NCBI GenBank assembly: GCA_003225315.1
Contig: QHZD01000038.1
Coordinates: 1-52,888 of the forward strand
Length of the DNA: 52,888 bases
Reading direction: 5' to 3'
Origin: Acidobacteriota bacterium
GTDB lineage: Bacteria; Acidobacteriota; Terriglobia; Acidiferrales; UBA7541
The notes beneath the pieces were generated by a model. The model was not told the origin of the DNA and searched no databases. It was given only the letters and a program-made list of their open reading frames with translations. The position numbers and the translations under genes were made by a program. Below, piece after piece: positions 26,806 to 34,795 of the stretch; the stretch's first letter is position 1; each line of letters begins with the position of its first letter.

Positions 26806-26848
26806 TTGGCGACGAAGTCGTAGGTGGTATACAATATGGCACCAAGTA
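26806..26848 (+). promoter_or_regulatory. Promoter and candidate operator between efflux operon and HxlR-type gene
   Basis: TTGGCG (26806-26811) and TACAAT (26830-26835) with 18-base spacing give a likely promoter for the regulator, starting about 10 bases before its ATG. TGGT at 26825-26828 and ACCA at 26840-26843 form inverted ends around the -10 box. CGAC-GAA-GTCG at 26811-26821 is a second small palindrome. Both are candidate sites for autoregulation by the HxlR-type protein. Confidence 0.4.
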
Positions 26849-26852
26849 ACAG

Positions 26853-27212
26853 ATGAGACAGCAGTCTGAGCTTTGCCCTGTGGAAACCACCGCTCGCATT
26901 GTCGGCGGGCGTTGGAAAGCTGCAGTCCTCGAACAGCTCTTTGAGGGGACCAAGCGCTTTTCGCAGATTAAACGCAATATTCCAGGCATGACGCAGCGTT
27001 CGCTGGCCCGTCACCTTCGCGACCTGCGAGCCGCAGGAATCGTCGAGCGTGCCGTCTATCCCGAGACACCGCCTCGCGTAATGTACACAATCACTTCCCT
27101 TGGAAAATCTCTGCGGCCGTTATTGGATGAGATGTGCCATTGGGGTAAGTCCCATTCGGCTGCTATGGCTTTGAAAAAGCTACAATCCTCGGATCGCGAA
27201 CGCGAGGCCTGA
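26853..27212 (+). CDS. HxlR/HypR-family winged-helix regulator
   Basis: 119 residues. It shows the family opening C-P-V-E (Cys at about residue 8), IVGGRWKAAVLEQLFEGTKRFSQIKRNIPGMTQRSLARHLRDL (helix-turn-helix) and the wing in PPRVMYTITSLGKSL. HxlR-type proteins are dimeric and often sense electrophiles or redox change through that Cys. Being divergent from the RND operon, it most likely controls the pump. Its TGA lies two bases before the right att copy, so it is the last gene of the island. Confidence 0.9.
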   Translation: MRQQSELCPVETTARIVGGRWKAAVLEQLFEGTKRFSQIKRNIPGMTQRSLARHLRDLRAAGIVERAVYPETPPRVMYTITSLGKSLRPLLDEMCHWGKSHSAAMALKKLQSSDREREA

Positions 27213-27214
27213 AG

Positions 27215-27235
27215 CGAATCCCTCCCTCTCCGCCA
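27215..27235 (+). repeat. attR: 21-bp copy of the tRNA-Ser end
   Basis: CGAATCCC-T-CCC-TCTCCGCCA matches the tRNA 3' end except for one C-to-T change in the T-stem. The sequence diverges immediately on both sides. It marks the right border of the element. Confidence 0.75.
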
Positions 27236-27537
27236 AACTTAAGTTAACTCGTTGCTGTGGCTTAGCGCGTGTCCGTTAGAAACGGCGGACGAAACGGCGC
27301 AACAGCCTTTATCCCAATTTATCCCAATGCGAGTACGGCGGTCCGCGAAACCGTCTGATTCGACGCTCTCTCGGTCTCGGAGATCGTTCCCATCCTGAAT
27401 TCGTGCGTGAAGGCTTCATGCGAGGATTTTGAATGTAAAATAGCCTGGCGGACTGTGCCCGAGGTATTTGCTACTGCACGCGACGTTACGCAACTTCCAA
27501 AACTGCCGAAATTGACAGAGAAAATTGGAGGGTGAGC

Positions 27538-27723
27538 ATGCCCAACTCACAAGCTCCTGCACACGGTGACGGGCACGAATGCAATTTAACCCACTTTCAA
27601 AACACGTCAGGGTTACAACGGTCTAGGGAACCGTCGCCTCTTACACGACTTGAGTCGACGGGCGAAGATGTAGTCGCCGAGCGAAACTCTATTTGTGGTC
27701 ATCACGAGCACGCTTTCGGTTGA
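27538..27723 (+). CDS. Possible small protein (61 residues), unrecognised
   Basis: A good ribosome binding site GGAGGG (27527-27532) lies five bases before an ATG. The frame runs 61 codons, with His/Cys residues (HGDGHEC, ICGHHEHAFG) but no recognisable domain. The composition is hydrophilic and possibly disordered. It sits in the otherwise gene-free stretch 27236-27795 just outside the island. Support is only the ribosome site, so it may be chance. Confidence 0.25.
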   Translation: MPNSQAPAHGDGHECNLTHFQNTSGLQRSREPSPLTRLESTGEDVVAERNSICGHHEHAFG

Positions 27724-27795
27724 CTCCGAAAGAGCGTTCGGTTACCTGACTCAATTGTGCGTCGCTCTTCGGCATACGTTGACCGGACAAGTCCT

Positions 27796-28194
27796 TCAAT
27801 AGGCCGACCATGTGCCCGGCGTGGCGAGTTCGACTAAATGGCGATCCGGGTCTCGAAAGTACAGGCTCCAGCCTCCCAATTCCCACGTCCGCTTCTCTTC
27901 CACTGCGATTCCTCGCGTTTGGAGCCACGACTCCCAGTTGGCCAATTCAGCGGATGGGATGGCGAACGCCACGTGTAATTCGCCGTTCCCGTCATGAGGC
28001 GATTGGATCGCGCGCGAAGCTCCCTTCTTGAACAGCAGCAGCACCTGGCGTGTACCCGCGCGCATAGCGCAACCACGCTCGCCGAAATCGCTGATGACGT
28101 TGAACCCAAAAGTCTGCTCGTAAAAGCGAATTGAGCGAGGCACATCGCTCACGTACAAAGACGTTTCAAGAATGCCATCCGTTTTTGGATGCAT
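27796..28194 (-). CDS. VOC-family (glyoxalase-fold) protein
   Basis: 132 residues with one VOC module pair: ETSLYVSDVPRSIRFYEQTFGFNVI (beta-alpha start), GELHVAFAIP and SLYFRDPDRHLVELATPG at the C-terminus, where the Glu is a usual metal ligand with the His in HVAF. This is the length of lactoylglutathione lyase-like or fosfomycin-resistance-like metalloenzymes; substrate not deducible. The gene stands alone. The 28195-28454 stretch upstream holds nothing I can support. Confidence 0.8.
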   Translation of the reverse strand: MHPKTDGILETSLYVSDVPRSIRFYEQTFGFNVISDFGERGCAMRAGTRQVLLLFKKGASRAIQSPHDGNGELHVAFAIPSAELANWESWLQTRGIAVEEKRTWELGGWSLYFRDPDRHLVELATPGTWSAY

Positions 28195-28454
28195 CGAGCC
28201 CTCCGGCCTGGGCGGTGATCGTAACAGCTTTGTGACTCCTGATAACCCTCACCGGACAAATGAAAAACCACATGTCAGATAACCCGATTTATCAGGATTC
28301 AGTCCGTGGTCTGGTGATAAGTTACGAGTAGTCGACCATCCGGGAATGACCTGTTTTGTCGGAGTTTTAGGTACAAGCCAAAGGCGGTACCCTGACCTTC
28401 CGAGGCCCCATAGCGAGATCACCAATGTGAGCAATCTGAAGTACTTCGTTGACC

Positions 28455-29015
28455 CTACGAATGTTCTCCGACTGCCGCTCTCGAGTCGGCACACGCTAGA
28501 CCAATCGCTTTGACAAAAGTGGCGAGGGCACATTCGATTCGCTTAGGAAGATCTGCATTCGAGCTCACGTGCGGCGCACCATCCCCCATCCCTTGTGTCA
28601 CGTTGATGGACGCTTCGGGAATGAGTCTGGCGGTCATCACCGTGAGTGTTTCCGTGAGGGAGGCTTGCGCGTAGCTGGCACGAGGTGAGGCGTTGAAAAG
28701 CACGATGGGCTTTTCGTAAAGCTCACCACTAGCGACGAGCCAGTCCAAGGCGTTCTTCAACACGCCTGGAATTCCGTGCGCATATTCTGGACTGGAGATG
28801 ATTACACCGGCCGAGCTCTTCAATTGAGATCGGAAATCCGTGACGGCGAGTGGCAGAGGCTCCGTGTCCAATTCGGGGTTGAAATGTGGAAGATTGCCAA
28901 TCCCATCATAAATAACGAGCTTCACATTGTAGGGCGTTAAAGACGCCGCTGCTCTTAGAAGACTCGTATTTACGGAAGCGGTTCGAAGGCTTCCGGAGAT
29001 ACCAATGATTTTCAT
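28455..29015 (-). CDS. NADPH-dependent FMN reductase family flavoprotein
   Basis: 186 residues from the ATG at 29015 with CGGAG five bases upstream. The flavodoxin-like fold shows IIGISGSLRTASVNTSLLRAA (FMN phosphate loop), SPEYAHGIPGVLKNALDWLV (the typical SPEY-N motif) and VLFNASPRASYAQ. Family members reduce quinones, chromate, azo dyes or FMN using NAD(P)H. It is monocistronic. The C-terminus is slightly extended. Confidence 0.88.
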   Translation of the reverse strand: MKIIGISGSLRTASVNTSLLRAAASLTPYNVKLVIYDGIGNLPHFNPELDTEPLPLAVTDFRSQLKSSAGVIISSPEYAHGIPGVLKNALDWLVASGELYEKPIVLFNASPRASYAQASLTETLTVMTARLIPEASINVTQGMGDGAPHVSSNADLPKRIECALATFVKAIGLACADSRAAVGEHS

Positions 29016-29235
29016 AGTGGCTCCGGTGAGGCTTGTCTCATACGGTCTCGAACTTTCCTGAGGTGAACTCAAAGGCCAAATTCCCTGCTGGCAAAAATCG
29101 ACATGCACGCTGTCCAGCACTCTTCAGACGCGGTCTCGGTTTGGGATCTGAAGAAGGACCAGTACAATCCCTGCCCCAATATGCAGCTTGCCCAGAAGAA
29201 TGATTCAATCATCTCGTTGCATCCCGTGACGGTAT

Positions 29236-31377
29236 TTATTGCACCGTAACCATAACAGTTGATGTATGTGAGATGGCTCCCGATTGAGCGGTGACCATGA
29301 CCGAGGCTGTGCCTCGATTTGCGTTCGTGGTGCTTCCGTATCCCCCGCAACCGGCGAGCGTGACCGAAAGCGCTGCGATGGCGAGAACGGCCGTGGCAGT
29401 GAGAAGAGAAGCCCGGCCGCTAGGGAGGCTTGCACCGTGCCTGAGCAGTAGAGCAAACAGCAAGAGCGCGGACAGAAGAGCTGCAGGACCAATCAGGGAA
29501 AACGGCAGAAGCCCATAGCGTGGGACGCTGGCGGAAGTGGTTACCGTCAACGTCGTGCTCGCGGCTCCGTTGGCAGGGGTTACGATCGCAGGACTAAAGG
29601 TGCAGGTGATGCCAGTAATTGGCGCGCAAGAGAACGTGACGTTGTCCGCGAAGCCTCCGGCGGGAGTCACGGTCACCATGAATTGAGTCGACTGACCGGC
29701 AACGACCGTGGCGCTGATGGGGGCTGCACCAAGGGAGAAATCGGCGTTGGCTATAGTAATGGTTACTGCCGCCGACGTGCTGGCTCCGAATTTGTCATCT
29801 CCGGTATAGGACGCCGTAAGAGAATTGGCACCGGCGCTCAGAGTGTTGATCCTGAGCGTGGCAACACCAGTGCCGTCCAGGGGAGCCGTTCCCAAGCTCG
29901 TGTTTCCGTCGTGAAATACAATCTGGCCGGTGGGTATTCCTTGCATCGAGTTAACGGTCGCCGTCAACGTCACCGCCGAGCCGGGGGCGGCATTTGCGGG
30001 CGCCACGAGATTCAGCATTGTGGGTAGAGCCGTCACTGGCACCGCAATGTTGTCGCTGCTCGCTAAGAAAACCGCGTCTCCTGTATACGATGCGGCGATG
30101 TTATGGCTACGCACGCCGCTGAGAACGGCGTCGACGGCGGCTGATCCGTTGACTAATGGCGCGGTTCCCAGCGAGATAGACCCGTCTAGAAATGTGACCG
30201 TGCCAGTCGGGTTGCCGAAATTGCCAGGCGCGGCCGCGACGTTGGCTGTGATCCTGGCGCTGCTGTCTGTCGGGGTAGTCGGAGCAAATATTCTAGTTAT
30301 GCTCACCAGGCCCGTGGTGATGGCGCCGAACAATCCACCTTGCCCCCTATTGACTCCCGCGCTGAAGTACAGCGTGTTCGGGTCCCCAACTCCGTCAGAT
30401 CGAAAAGCCAGCGCATGAAGACCACTCTCGACTATCGCTACTCCATCTCCGTCGGTCAGCTGTCCGACGAAATTTCCAGTCACCGGATCAAATGCATTGA
30501 TGGTCCCGTCACCAAAGTTGCCGATCAAGATCTTACTGCTGAACGGCCCAAAATTAGCACTGGCAAGCCCAGTGACTCCCCACGGCGCGTTTAGTGCTCC
30601 TCCGGTGGCAAATCGCTCTAGGAAGTTACCCTGGGTGTCGAAAAGGCTGACGATGCCATTTCCGGGTCCGATGACCGGGTCGTGCTTAGCGGCGTCCTGC
30701 AGCGCATAGGTTACGACAACTATTTGACCAACCACCTGGATTCCGAAAGGCGCGTAACCCGCCGGGAGGTTCGGATCCGTAAACGAACCGGGCAGTGCCA
30801 CTCCAGCGAATCCGGGAAGGAATGTCTCGATGAATCCATTGTGGAAATCCGTGACCGCTACCACTGGTTGAGTTACCCCAGAGTTTAGGATCGCCGCGCC
30901 CTTGTAAACCGCGCTTGCTCTACGACGACGCGGTGTTGCGTGCTGCGGAAGGTTGCCATTAGCGTCCGGGCCCCAGGTGAGAATTGTTCCCTCTTCGGTG
31001 ACCAGGATGAAAGGTCTGACAAGCGACGGACCGCCAAAAAATGAATTCTGATCGGCGACAATTCCGGTCGGATTGTCCAAACCCGTGCCGGCGGCGTCCG
31101 GAACTGTGAAAAAAGGCAGCCCGAGGCTGGAACCCGAGGCGTCATGAGATGTCACACTTCCAGACTTGTTGTTCGCAATAAAAAATGGCTGCCCCGAGAG
31201 AAATGCAATTCCCCAGGGATTGATCAAGTCTGGCGTGACATTGTTGGCCACGTCCGGAAGGTTCGACGACAGATTCGTCTGCCGGTAGCCTATGGTTTGC
31301 GCCCTTGTGCTAGCCGCGACAAGTAGAAAGCCGAGAAAAATGAGGCGAGAGAAATTTAAAGCAATTTTGGATTTCAC
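29236..31377 (-). CDS. TIGR03118-type secreted protein with Ig-like repeats
   Basis: 713 residues from a GTG at 31377 with GAGGAG eight bases upstream. A signal peptide precedes a beta-propeller-like region of the TIGR03118 family (YRQTNLSSNLPDVANNVTPDLINPWGIAF, WGVTGLASANFG, LHALAFR). Two Ig-like bacterial domains follow (about 370-470 and 470-555: GTVTFLDGSISLGTAPL, GQIVFHDGNTSLGTAPL), then a third beta domain, a hydrophobic segment and LAGCGGYG near the C-terminus. It is likely surface-exposed. A degenerate copy of the regional promoter element lies about 100-130 bases upstream. Confidence 0.8.
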   Translation of the reverse strand: MKSKIALNFSRLIFLGFLLVAASTRAQTIGYRQTNLSSNLPDVANNVTPDLINPWGIAFLSGQPFFIANNKSGSVTSHDASGSSLGLPFFTVPDAAGTGLDNPTGIVADQNSFFGGPSLVRPFILVTEEGTILTWGPDANGNLPQHATPRRRRASAVYKGAAILNSGVTQPVVAVTDFHNGFIETFLPGFAGVALPGSFTDPNLPAGYAPFGIQVVGQIVVVTYALQDAAKHDPVIGPGNGIVSLFDTQGNFLERFATGGALNAPWGVTGLASANFGPFSSKILIGNFGDGTINAFDPVTGNFVGQLTDGDGVAIVESGLHALAFRSDGVGDPNTLYFSAGVNRGQGGLFGAITTGLVSITRIFAPTTPTDSSARITANVAAAPGNFGNPTGTVTFLDGSISLGTAPLVNGSAAVDAVLSGVRSHNIAASYTGDAVFLASSDNIAVPVTALPTMLNLVAPANAAPGSAVTLTATVNSMQGIPTGQIVFHDGNTSLGTAPLDGTGVATLRINTLSAGANSLTASYTGDDKFGASTSAAVTITIANADFSLGAAPISATVVAGQSTQFMVTVTPAGGFADNVTFSCAPITGITCTFSPAIVTPANGAASTTLTVTTSASVPRYGLLPFSLIGPAALLSALLLFALLLRHGASLPSGRASLLTATAVLAIAALSVTLAGCGGYGSTTNANRGTASVMVTAQSGAISHTSTVMVTVQ

Positions 31378-31478
31378 TGTGCTGTCTCCTCGAAGCGCAC
31401 TGGCGCTTACAATCAATCGCGGGTCCTATCTAGCCTGCCCACCGGGGCGCACGCGAAGAGCACCGATCCTGGCGCGCC

Positions 31479-31510
31479 TTCGCGTGCACATTCCGAACCT
31501 TCCGTGACAG
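31479..31510 (-). promoter_or_regulatory. Degenerate fifth copy of the regional promoter element
   Basis: The plus-strand sequence TTCGCGTGC...TTCCG...TTCCGTGACAG resembles copy 32399-32431 in order and spacing but lacks the GGTCCAA core and the outer GTGACG. Like the others it sits just past the stop of the upstream gene and about 100-130 bases before a minus-strand start (31377). It may be a decayed relative. Confidence 0.3.
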
Positions 31511-31520
31511 CGGGAAGTTT

Positions 31521-32234
31521 TTACTGTTCGTTGCGGAAGAAGAAGTAGTCAGCGCTGTACGGCACCAGCACCTGATGACCAACGTCGTTGGAGGCCAAAC
31601 AGCCGGTGGCCGGATTAGCCGGAGCAGATCCGCCTTTTGTGTTCAGTCGCTGAATAAAAGTCGTCTTCGTGAGCGATTTGCCGCCCGCAGGTCCCTCATC
31701 AGAGCCGATCACCTGCAGCAACAGGCAGTCAATCGCGCCGCCATTGGGGCAACTTGCGTCGGTTCCCGCGGTAATGAAATCTTTTTTTTGCGCCCACACC
31801 CGGCTGCTATCAAAAGAACTCTGCCAGGTTGCATCACCGAAACGTGGCGGCTTCGGCCCGACGTCATTCGGATTCACCACCGGGCTCAGGAAGTGAGTGA
31901 TGATCTGTACCGCTTCTCCGAAAATGTGCGTGAAGAGAGTTGCTTCGGGGCGAGCATTGTTGACGGTCCAGGATACGCCGCCTGCTGGGTTGGGCAGGCA
32001 AACATATCCCTGTGTGCCGACTCCGTGACCCAGTAGGAATGCAGAGGTTCCCACCGGTGGCGTGATCCGGTCTGGTGTCGTCGGGCTTGGAATCGAGCCA
32101 AACTTGATTCTTTCGTTTTTGTCTTGGTTTTCTTGCGCATAGACTGTGCCGGAGAAAACCAGAACTGCGAGAGCCGCCAACCATCCGCGAAGGATGCCAG
32201 CGCCCCAGAACTTCTTGCCACAATTGTTGTTCAC
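31521..32234 (-). CDS. Secreted DUF3455-type protein
   Basis: 237 residues from a GTG at 32234, with AAGGAG ten bases upstream; an ATG at 32303 is an alternative. A signal peptide (about 10-33, ending TVYAQ) is followed by a domain like the DUF3455 family: PPVGTSAFLLGHGVGTQGYVC, SWTVNNARPEATLF, HFLSP, SFDSSRVWAQKKDF and TFIQRLNTKGGSAP...GHQVLVPYSADYFFFR. The family has no known function. Two Cys pairs may form disulfides. It lies 159 bases downstream of promoter-like copy 32393-32431. Confidence 0.78.
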   Translation of the reverse strand: MNNNCGKKFWGAGILRGWLAALAVLVFSGTVYAQENQDKNERIKFGSIPSPTTPDRITPPVGTSAFLLGHGVGTQGYVCLPNPAGGVSWTVNNARPEATLFTHIFGEAVQIITHFLSPVVNPNDVGPKPPRFGDATWQSSFDSSRVWAQKKDFITAGTDASCPNGGAIDCLLLQVIGSDEGPAGGKSLTKTTFIQRLNTKGGSAPANPATGCLASNDVGHQVLVPYSADYFFFRNEQ

Positions 32235-32392
32235 GTCTTTCTTTCTCCTTGTCTTTCGATTAAGAAGGGCCGCTGATCTTTCGCGTGTCGGTACAGACTT
32301 CATGGCGACTCACCGCCTCGATTGAAATCTTGCCTAGCTGCAGCAAGACCGCTGGCCCATGTAGAAGCTAAACTGTGCAGGCCAATCGATAC

Positions 32393-32431
32393 GTGACGTT
32401 CGCGTGCCTTTCCGGTCCAATTTCCGTGACG
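32393..32431 (-). promoter_or_regulatory. Regional ECF-like promoter element, copy A
   Basis: On the minus strand: GTCAC-N2-AAATTGGACCG, 14 bases, then CGTCAC (32398-32393). It precedes the DUF3455 gene by about 160 bases from its chosen start (90 from the alternative). On the plus strand this is GTGACG (32393), CGGTCCAA (32413) and GTGACG (32426). Confidence 0.6.
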
Positions 32432-32445
32432 GCCGGCTGCGAGGG

Positions 32446-33822
32446 TCACCGGCCCAGGGCCGTGCGAGCGCGCGCCAGGTGGTGCCAGCTGTGCCGTAGT
32501 GCGTGGTCTTCAACGACGAACTGCGCGGTGACAGGCGCGCCGAAGCTCAGCGAGAAGGACGCCGCCCGGTCCAACTCGTCATCCGTGAACGCGCGCACTG
32601 CGGCGGCCGCCTCACGACTGTTCCGGCGCAAGAGTTCCAGCGCGGCGGCCTTCGTTACCTCCGCCTGGTCCTGGGCATGCTTGGCATTCAACTCCGCGAC
32701 AACCTCCCACGTGACGTCCGTAACCGCCTTGCCGCTGGCGATTGCTCGCGCGAGATCAATTTCAATAGGGTAGACGCTGGCTACATGGTGCACGATGACG
32801 CCGACCGAATGGCCGGGCTTTCCACCTTCCGGCACCGCTGTACGCCACTCCGCTTCCGTGAGTCCTTCGGCAAAAGCAGCCAAGCCGGCAGCGCCTTCCT
32901 CGATTCGCGCAGCCAGAGATTCAGCACGACGACTCAGGGAGCCTCTTTTTTTGCAAGTAGCAGGGGTCCGTGGCACGTCCGAAATGCTCCCGCTCCGAGT
33001 CGCAATGACCTCAAGGTATTCGGCGTCGACCTTAGTGGCATTGCCATCCGCCTTGTTGTGTCCGGACCACAGGCGGACAAGCTCACTCCGGAGTTTCCCT
33101 TGTCCTTCCGCGTCGAGAGATGCGAACGCGCGTGACATCGGACCGTAGGTGGTACGATAGAATTCCACTACGGCTTCCGGTGGGAAGGGATAGTCAAAGT
33201 GATAGACGCGAAGTGCGCACTTCAGATCGGCAATTCCTTCATGCAGACGCTCCCGAACCGTGGCTTCATCCCCCCACAGGACCGGCGCGGGCATGCCGGA
33301 CGGAGCGATATGGTTGGAAATCACTTTGAACATTTGCCCAACGAACCCACCGGGCGTCCAATTCGCCATGGCAATCATTCCGCCTGGGCGGCACACGCGG
33401 ATGAGTTCGGCCGCGACGACATCAGGTCGAGGCGCAAACATCGCTCCGATCAAGCTGACCACTGCGTCAAACTGGCCATCTCCATATGGCAGCGATTCGG
33501 CGTCCTCCTCTTCAAAGGTGATCTCAAGTCCCTCGGCGGCCGCGCGGGCACGGGCTTTCTCGACCCAGGAAGTGGAAATGTCACAACCAGTTACCCGTGT
33601 GCCAGCTCTGGCCGCAATCAGGGGCAGTTGCCCGGCGCCGCAGCCCACGTCCAGCAGCCGCGTCCCCGGTGTGACGCCGAGCCGCTGGAAAAACAACTCC
33701 GCGTCCTTTTCCATATAGCGGGAGAAAACGTCGTAGTCTCCCGTCATCCATGTCGTCTTCAGGCGAATCTTGAGTTCGTCAAGCTCCGCTGTCGTCGGTG
33801 TCGCTTTCGCAATCGCATTCAT
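32446..33822 (-). CDS. SAM methyltransferase fused to a DinB-like domain
   Basis: 458 residues from the ATG at 33822 with AAGGAG nine bases upstream. The N-terminal half is a class I methyltransferase: motif I LLDVGCGAGQ (about 56-65), CDIS acidic loop, DAVVSLIGAMFAPRPDVVAAELIRVCRPGG. The C-terminal part (about 300-458) has a DinB/MDMPI-like four-helix bundle look, with VIVHHVASVYPIEIDLARAIA and a terminal HALRHSWHHLARAR that supplies His ligands. DinB_2 domains are thiol- or metal-linked transferase folds. The fusion suggests a two-step modification of a small substrate. No frameshift is needed to join them. Confidence 0.82.
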   Translation of the reverse strand: MNAIAKATPTTAELDELKIRLKTTWMTGDYDVFSRYMEKDAELFFQRLGVTPGTRLLDVGCGAGQLPLIAARAGTRVTGCDISTSWVEKARARAAAEGLEITFEEEDAESLPYGDGQFDAVVSLIGAMFAPRPDVVAAELIRVCRPGGMIAMANWTPGGFVGQMFKVISNHIAPSGMPAPVLWGDEATVRERLHEGIADLKCALRVYHFDYPFPPEAVVEFYRTTYGPMSRAFASLDAEGQGKLRSELVRLWSGHNKADGNATKVDAEYLEVIATRSGSISDVPRTPATCKKRGSLSRRAESLAARIEEGAAGLAAFAEGLTEAEWRTAVPEGGKPGHSVGVIVHHVASVYPIEIDLARAIASGKAVTDVTWEVVAELNAKHAQDQAEVTKAAALELLRRNSREAAAAVRAFTDDELDRAASFSLSFGAPVTAQFVVEDHALRHSWHHLARARTALGR

Positions 33823-33917
33823 GCTGGCAATCTCCTTCTCTATAGGTACAGACCCTTGTGGCATTGCTTTCACTAGAATCTCGTCTAGTCGCGGTAAGAC
33901 GCCTACCCACGTACAAG

Positions 33918-34619
33918 CTAGACGGTCGTGCTTAATCGATACGTGACGTCCGGGTATCTTTCCGGTCCAATTTCGGTGACGGCCGCATCTCTGCCCTCAA
34001 CGGAAACGGAGCCAAGATCGCGTGCTGCTGGCCCTTGTTCCCCATACAGCAGCAGCTGCAGGCGTTTACGGGCCTTGTGCACCTGGGACTTCAAGCAACC
34101 AATCGAGCATCCAACGAGGGTCGCAATTTCACTGTGTTGGTATCCCATAACGTCATGCAACAAGAAAAGCCGTTTGTAACCGGCCGGTAACTTGCGAATC
34201 GCGCGCATGAGGTTCAGCCGCTCAATTGCACCTAGCATCGAAGTGTCGCTGGTGCCGAATTCATTGGAAGCATCGAGATTTGCGGGAGCCTGATTTGAAC
34301 TGTGAGGATGGATCTCAGGGGCTCTCTTCCGGCGCAGATGCATCAACACGGCGTTGACGGCCACTCGGTGCAGCCAGGTCGAAAAGCAGGAATCACCACG
34401 GAATGTGCCGATCTTGCGAAATACCCGCAGAAATATCTGTTGGGTCAGGTCCTCTGCGTCAGGTGTATTCTTGAGCATTCGTAAACAGACGCTGTACACT
34501 CGCTTGCTGTGCTCCTTGTACAGGTATTCAAAAGCCGCAGCGTCGCCATGCTGGGCGCGGCGGATAGCTTCTGGTTCAGTCAGCTCGCGCCTCGGTTCCT
34601 CCGTGAATGTACGCCTCAT
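33918..34619 (-). CDS. ECF-type sigma factor, last gene of a coupled operon
   Basis: 233 residues. Region 2 is at about 35-105 (YKEHSKRVYSVCLRMLKN, DAEDLTQQIFLRVFRKI, FSTWLHRVAVNAVLMHLRRKR) and region 4 at about 140-195 (LPAGYKRLFLLHDVMGYQHSEIATLVGCSIGCLKSQVHKARKRL split by the turn). The ATG overlaps the stop of the 58-residue gene (ATGA). No classical anti-sigma gene is adjacent. The final 20 codons lie within promoter-like copy B, so the C-terminus (AVTEIGPER...) is shaped by that element. It is the natural candidate to recognise the repeated promoter. Confidence 0.92.
   Translation of the reverse strand: MRRTFTEEPRRELTEPEAIRRAQHGDAAAFEYLYKEHSKRVYSVCLRMLKNTPDAEDLTQQIFLRVFRKIGTFRGDSCFSTWLHRVAVNAVLMHLRRKRAPEIHPHSSNQAPANLDASNEFGTSDTSMLGAIERLNLMRAIRKLPAGYKRLFLLHDVMGYQHSEIATLVGCSIGCLKSQVHKARKRLQLLLYGEQGPAARDLGSVSVEGRDAAVTEIGPERYPDVTYRLSTTV
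33943..33981 (-). promoter_or_regulatory. Regional ECF-like promoter element, copy B (inside the sigma gene end)
   Basis: Minus strand: GTCAC-N2-AAATTGGACCG, 14 bases, CGTCAC (33948-33943), about 120 bases before the methyltransferase/DinB start. It overlaps the last codons of the sigma gene. Plus-strand landmarks: GTGACG 33943, CGGTCCAA 33963, GTGACG 33976. Confidence 0.6.
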
Positions 34620-34792
34620 GCCGATTTACCTTCCTTCAAGTAGACTTCCCAGCAGTCCCCGCTACGAAATCTGCGGTGGAAGAAGTGGTAGCCCTCCTTG
34701 CCGGGAATCTTGAAGCAGACGTAGCCGAAGCCTTCTCCCGGGACAATGGGCTGCTGACATTTGCTGCAGATGACGACTGTCCTGAATTTCAT
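34616..34792 (-). CDS. 58-residue zinc-binding-type protein upstream of sigma
   Basis: A 58-residue frame from the ATG at 34792, with GGGGAGG seven bases upstream. It starts MKFRTVVICSKCQQPIVPGE and ends overlapping the sigma ATG (ATGA at 34616-34619). It has a CxxC knuckle (C9, C12), further Cys at about 27 and 46, and an aromatic/His-rich YHFFHRRFRSGDCWEVYL, so it looks like a small zinc-ribbon protein. Its coupling to sigma makes it a candidate anti-sigma or co-regulator, but that is inference; no family with known activity is recognised. Confidence 0.7.
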   Translation of the reverse strand: MKFRTVVICSKCQQPIVPGEGFGYVCFKIPGKEGYHFFHRRFRSGDCWEVYLKEGKSA

Positions 34793-34795
34793 AGG

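Noticed and set aside
26714-27014. Longer N-terminus for the RND adaptor gene
   Set aside because: It would overlap the HxlR-type gene and the shared promoter region, lacks a ribosome site, and the extra residues do not look like a signal peptide.
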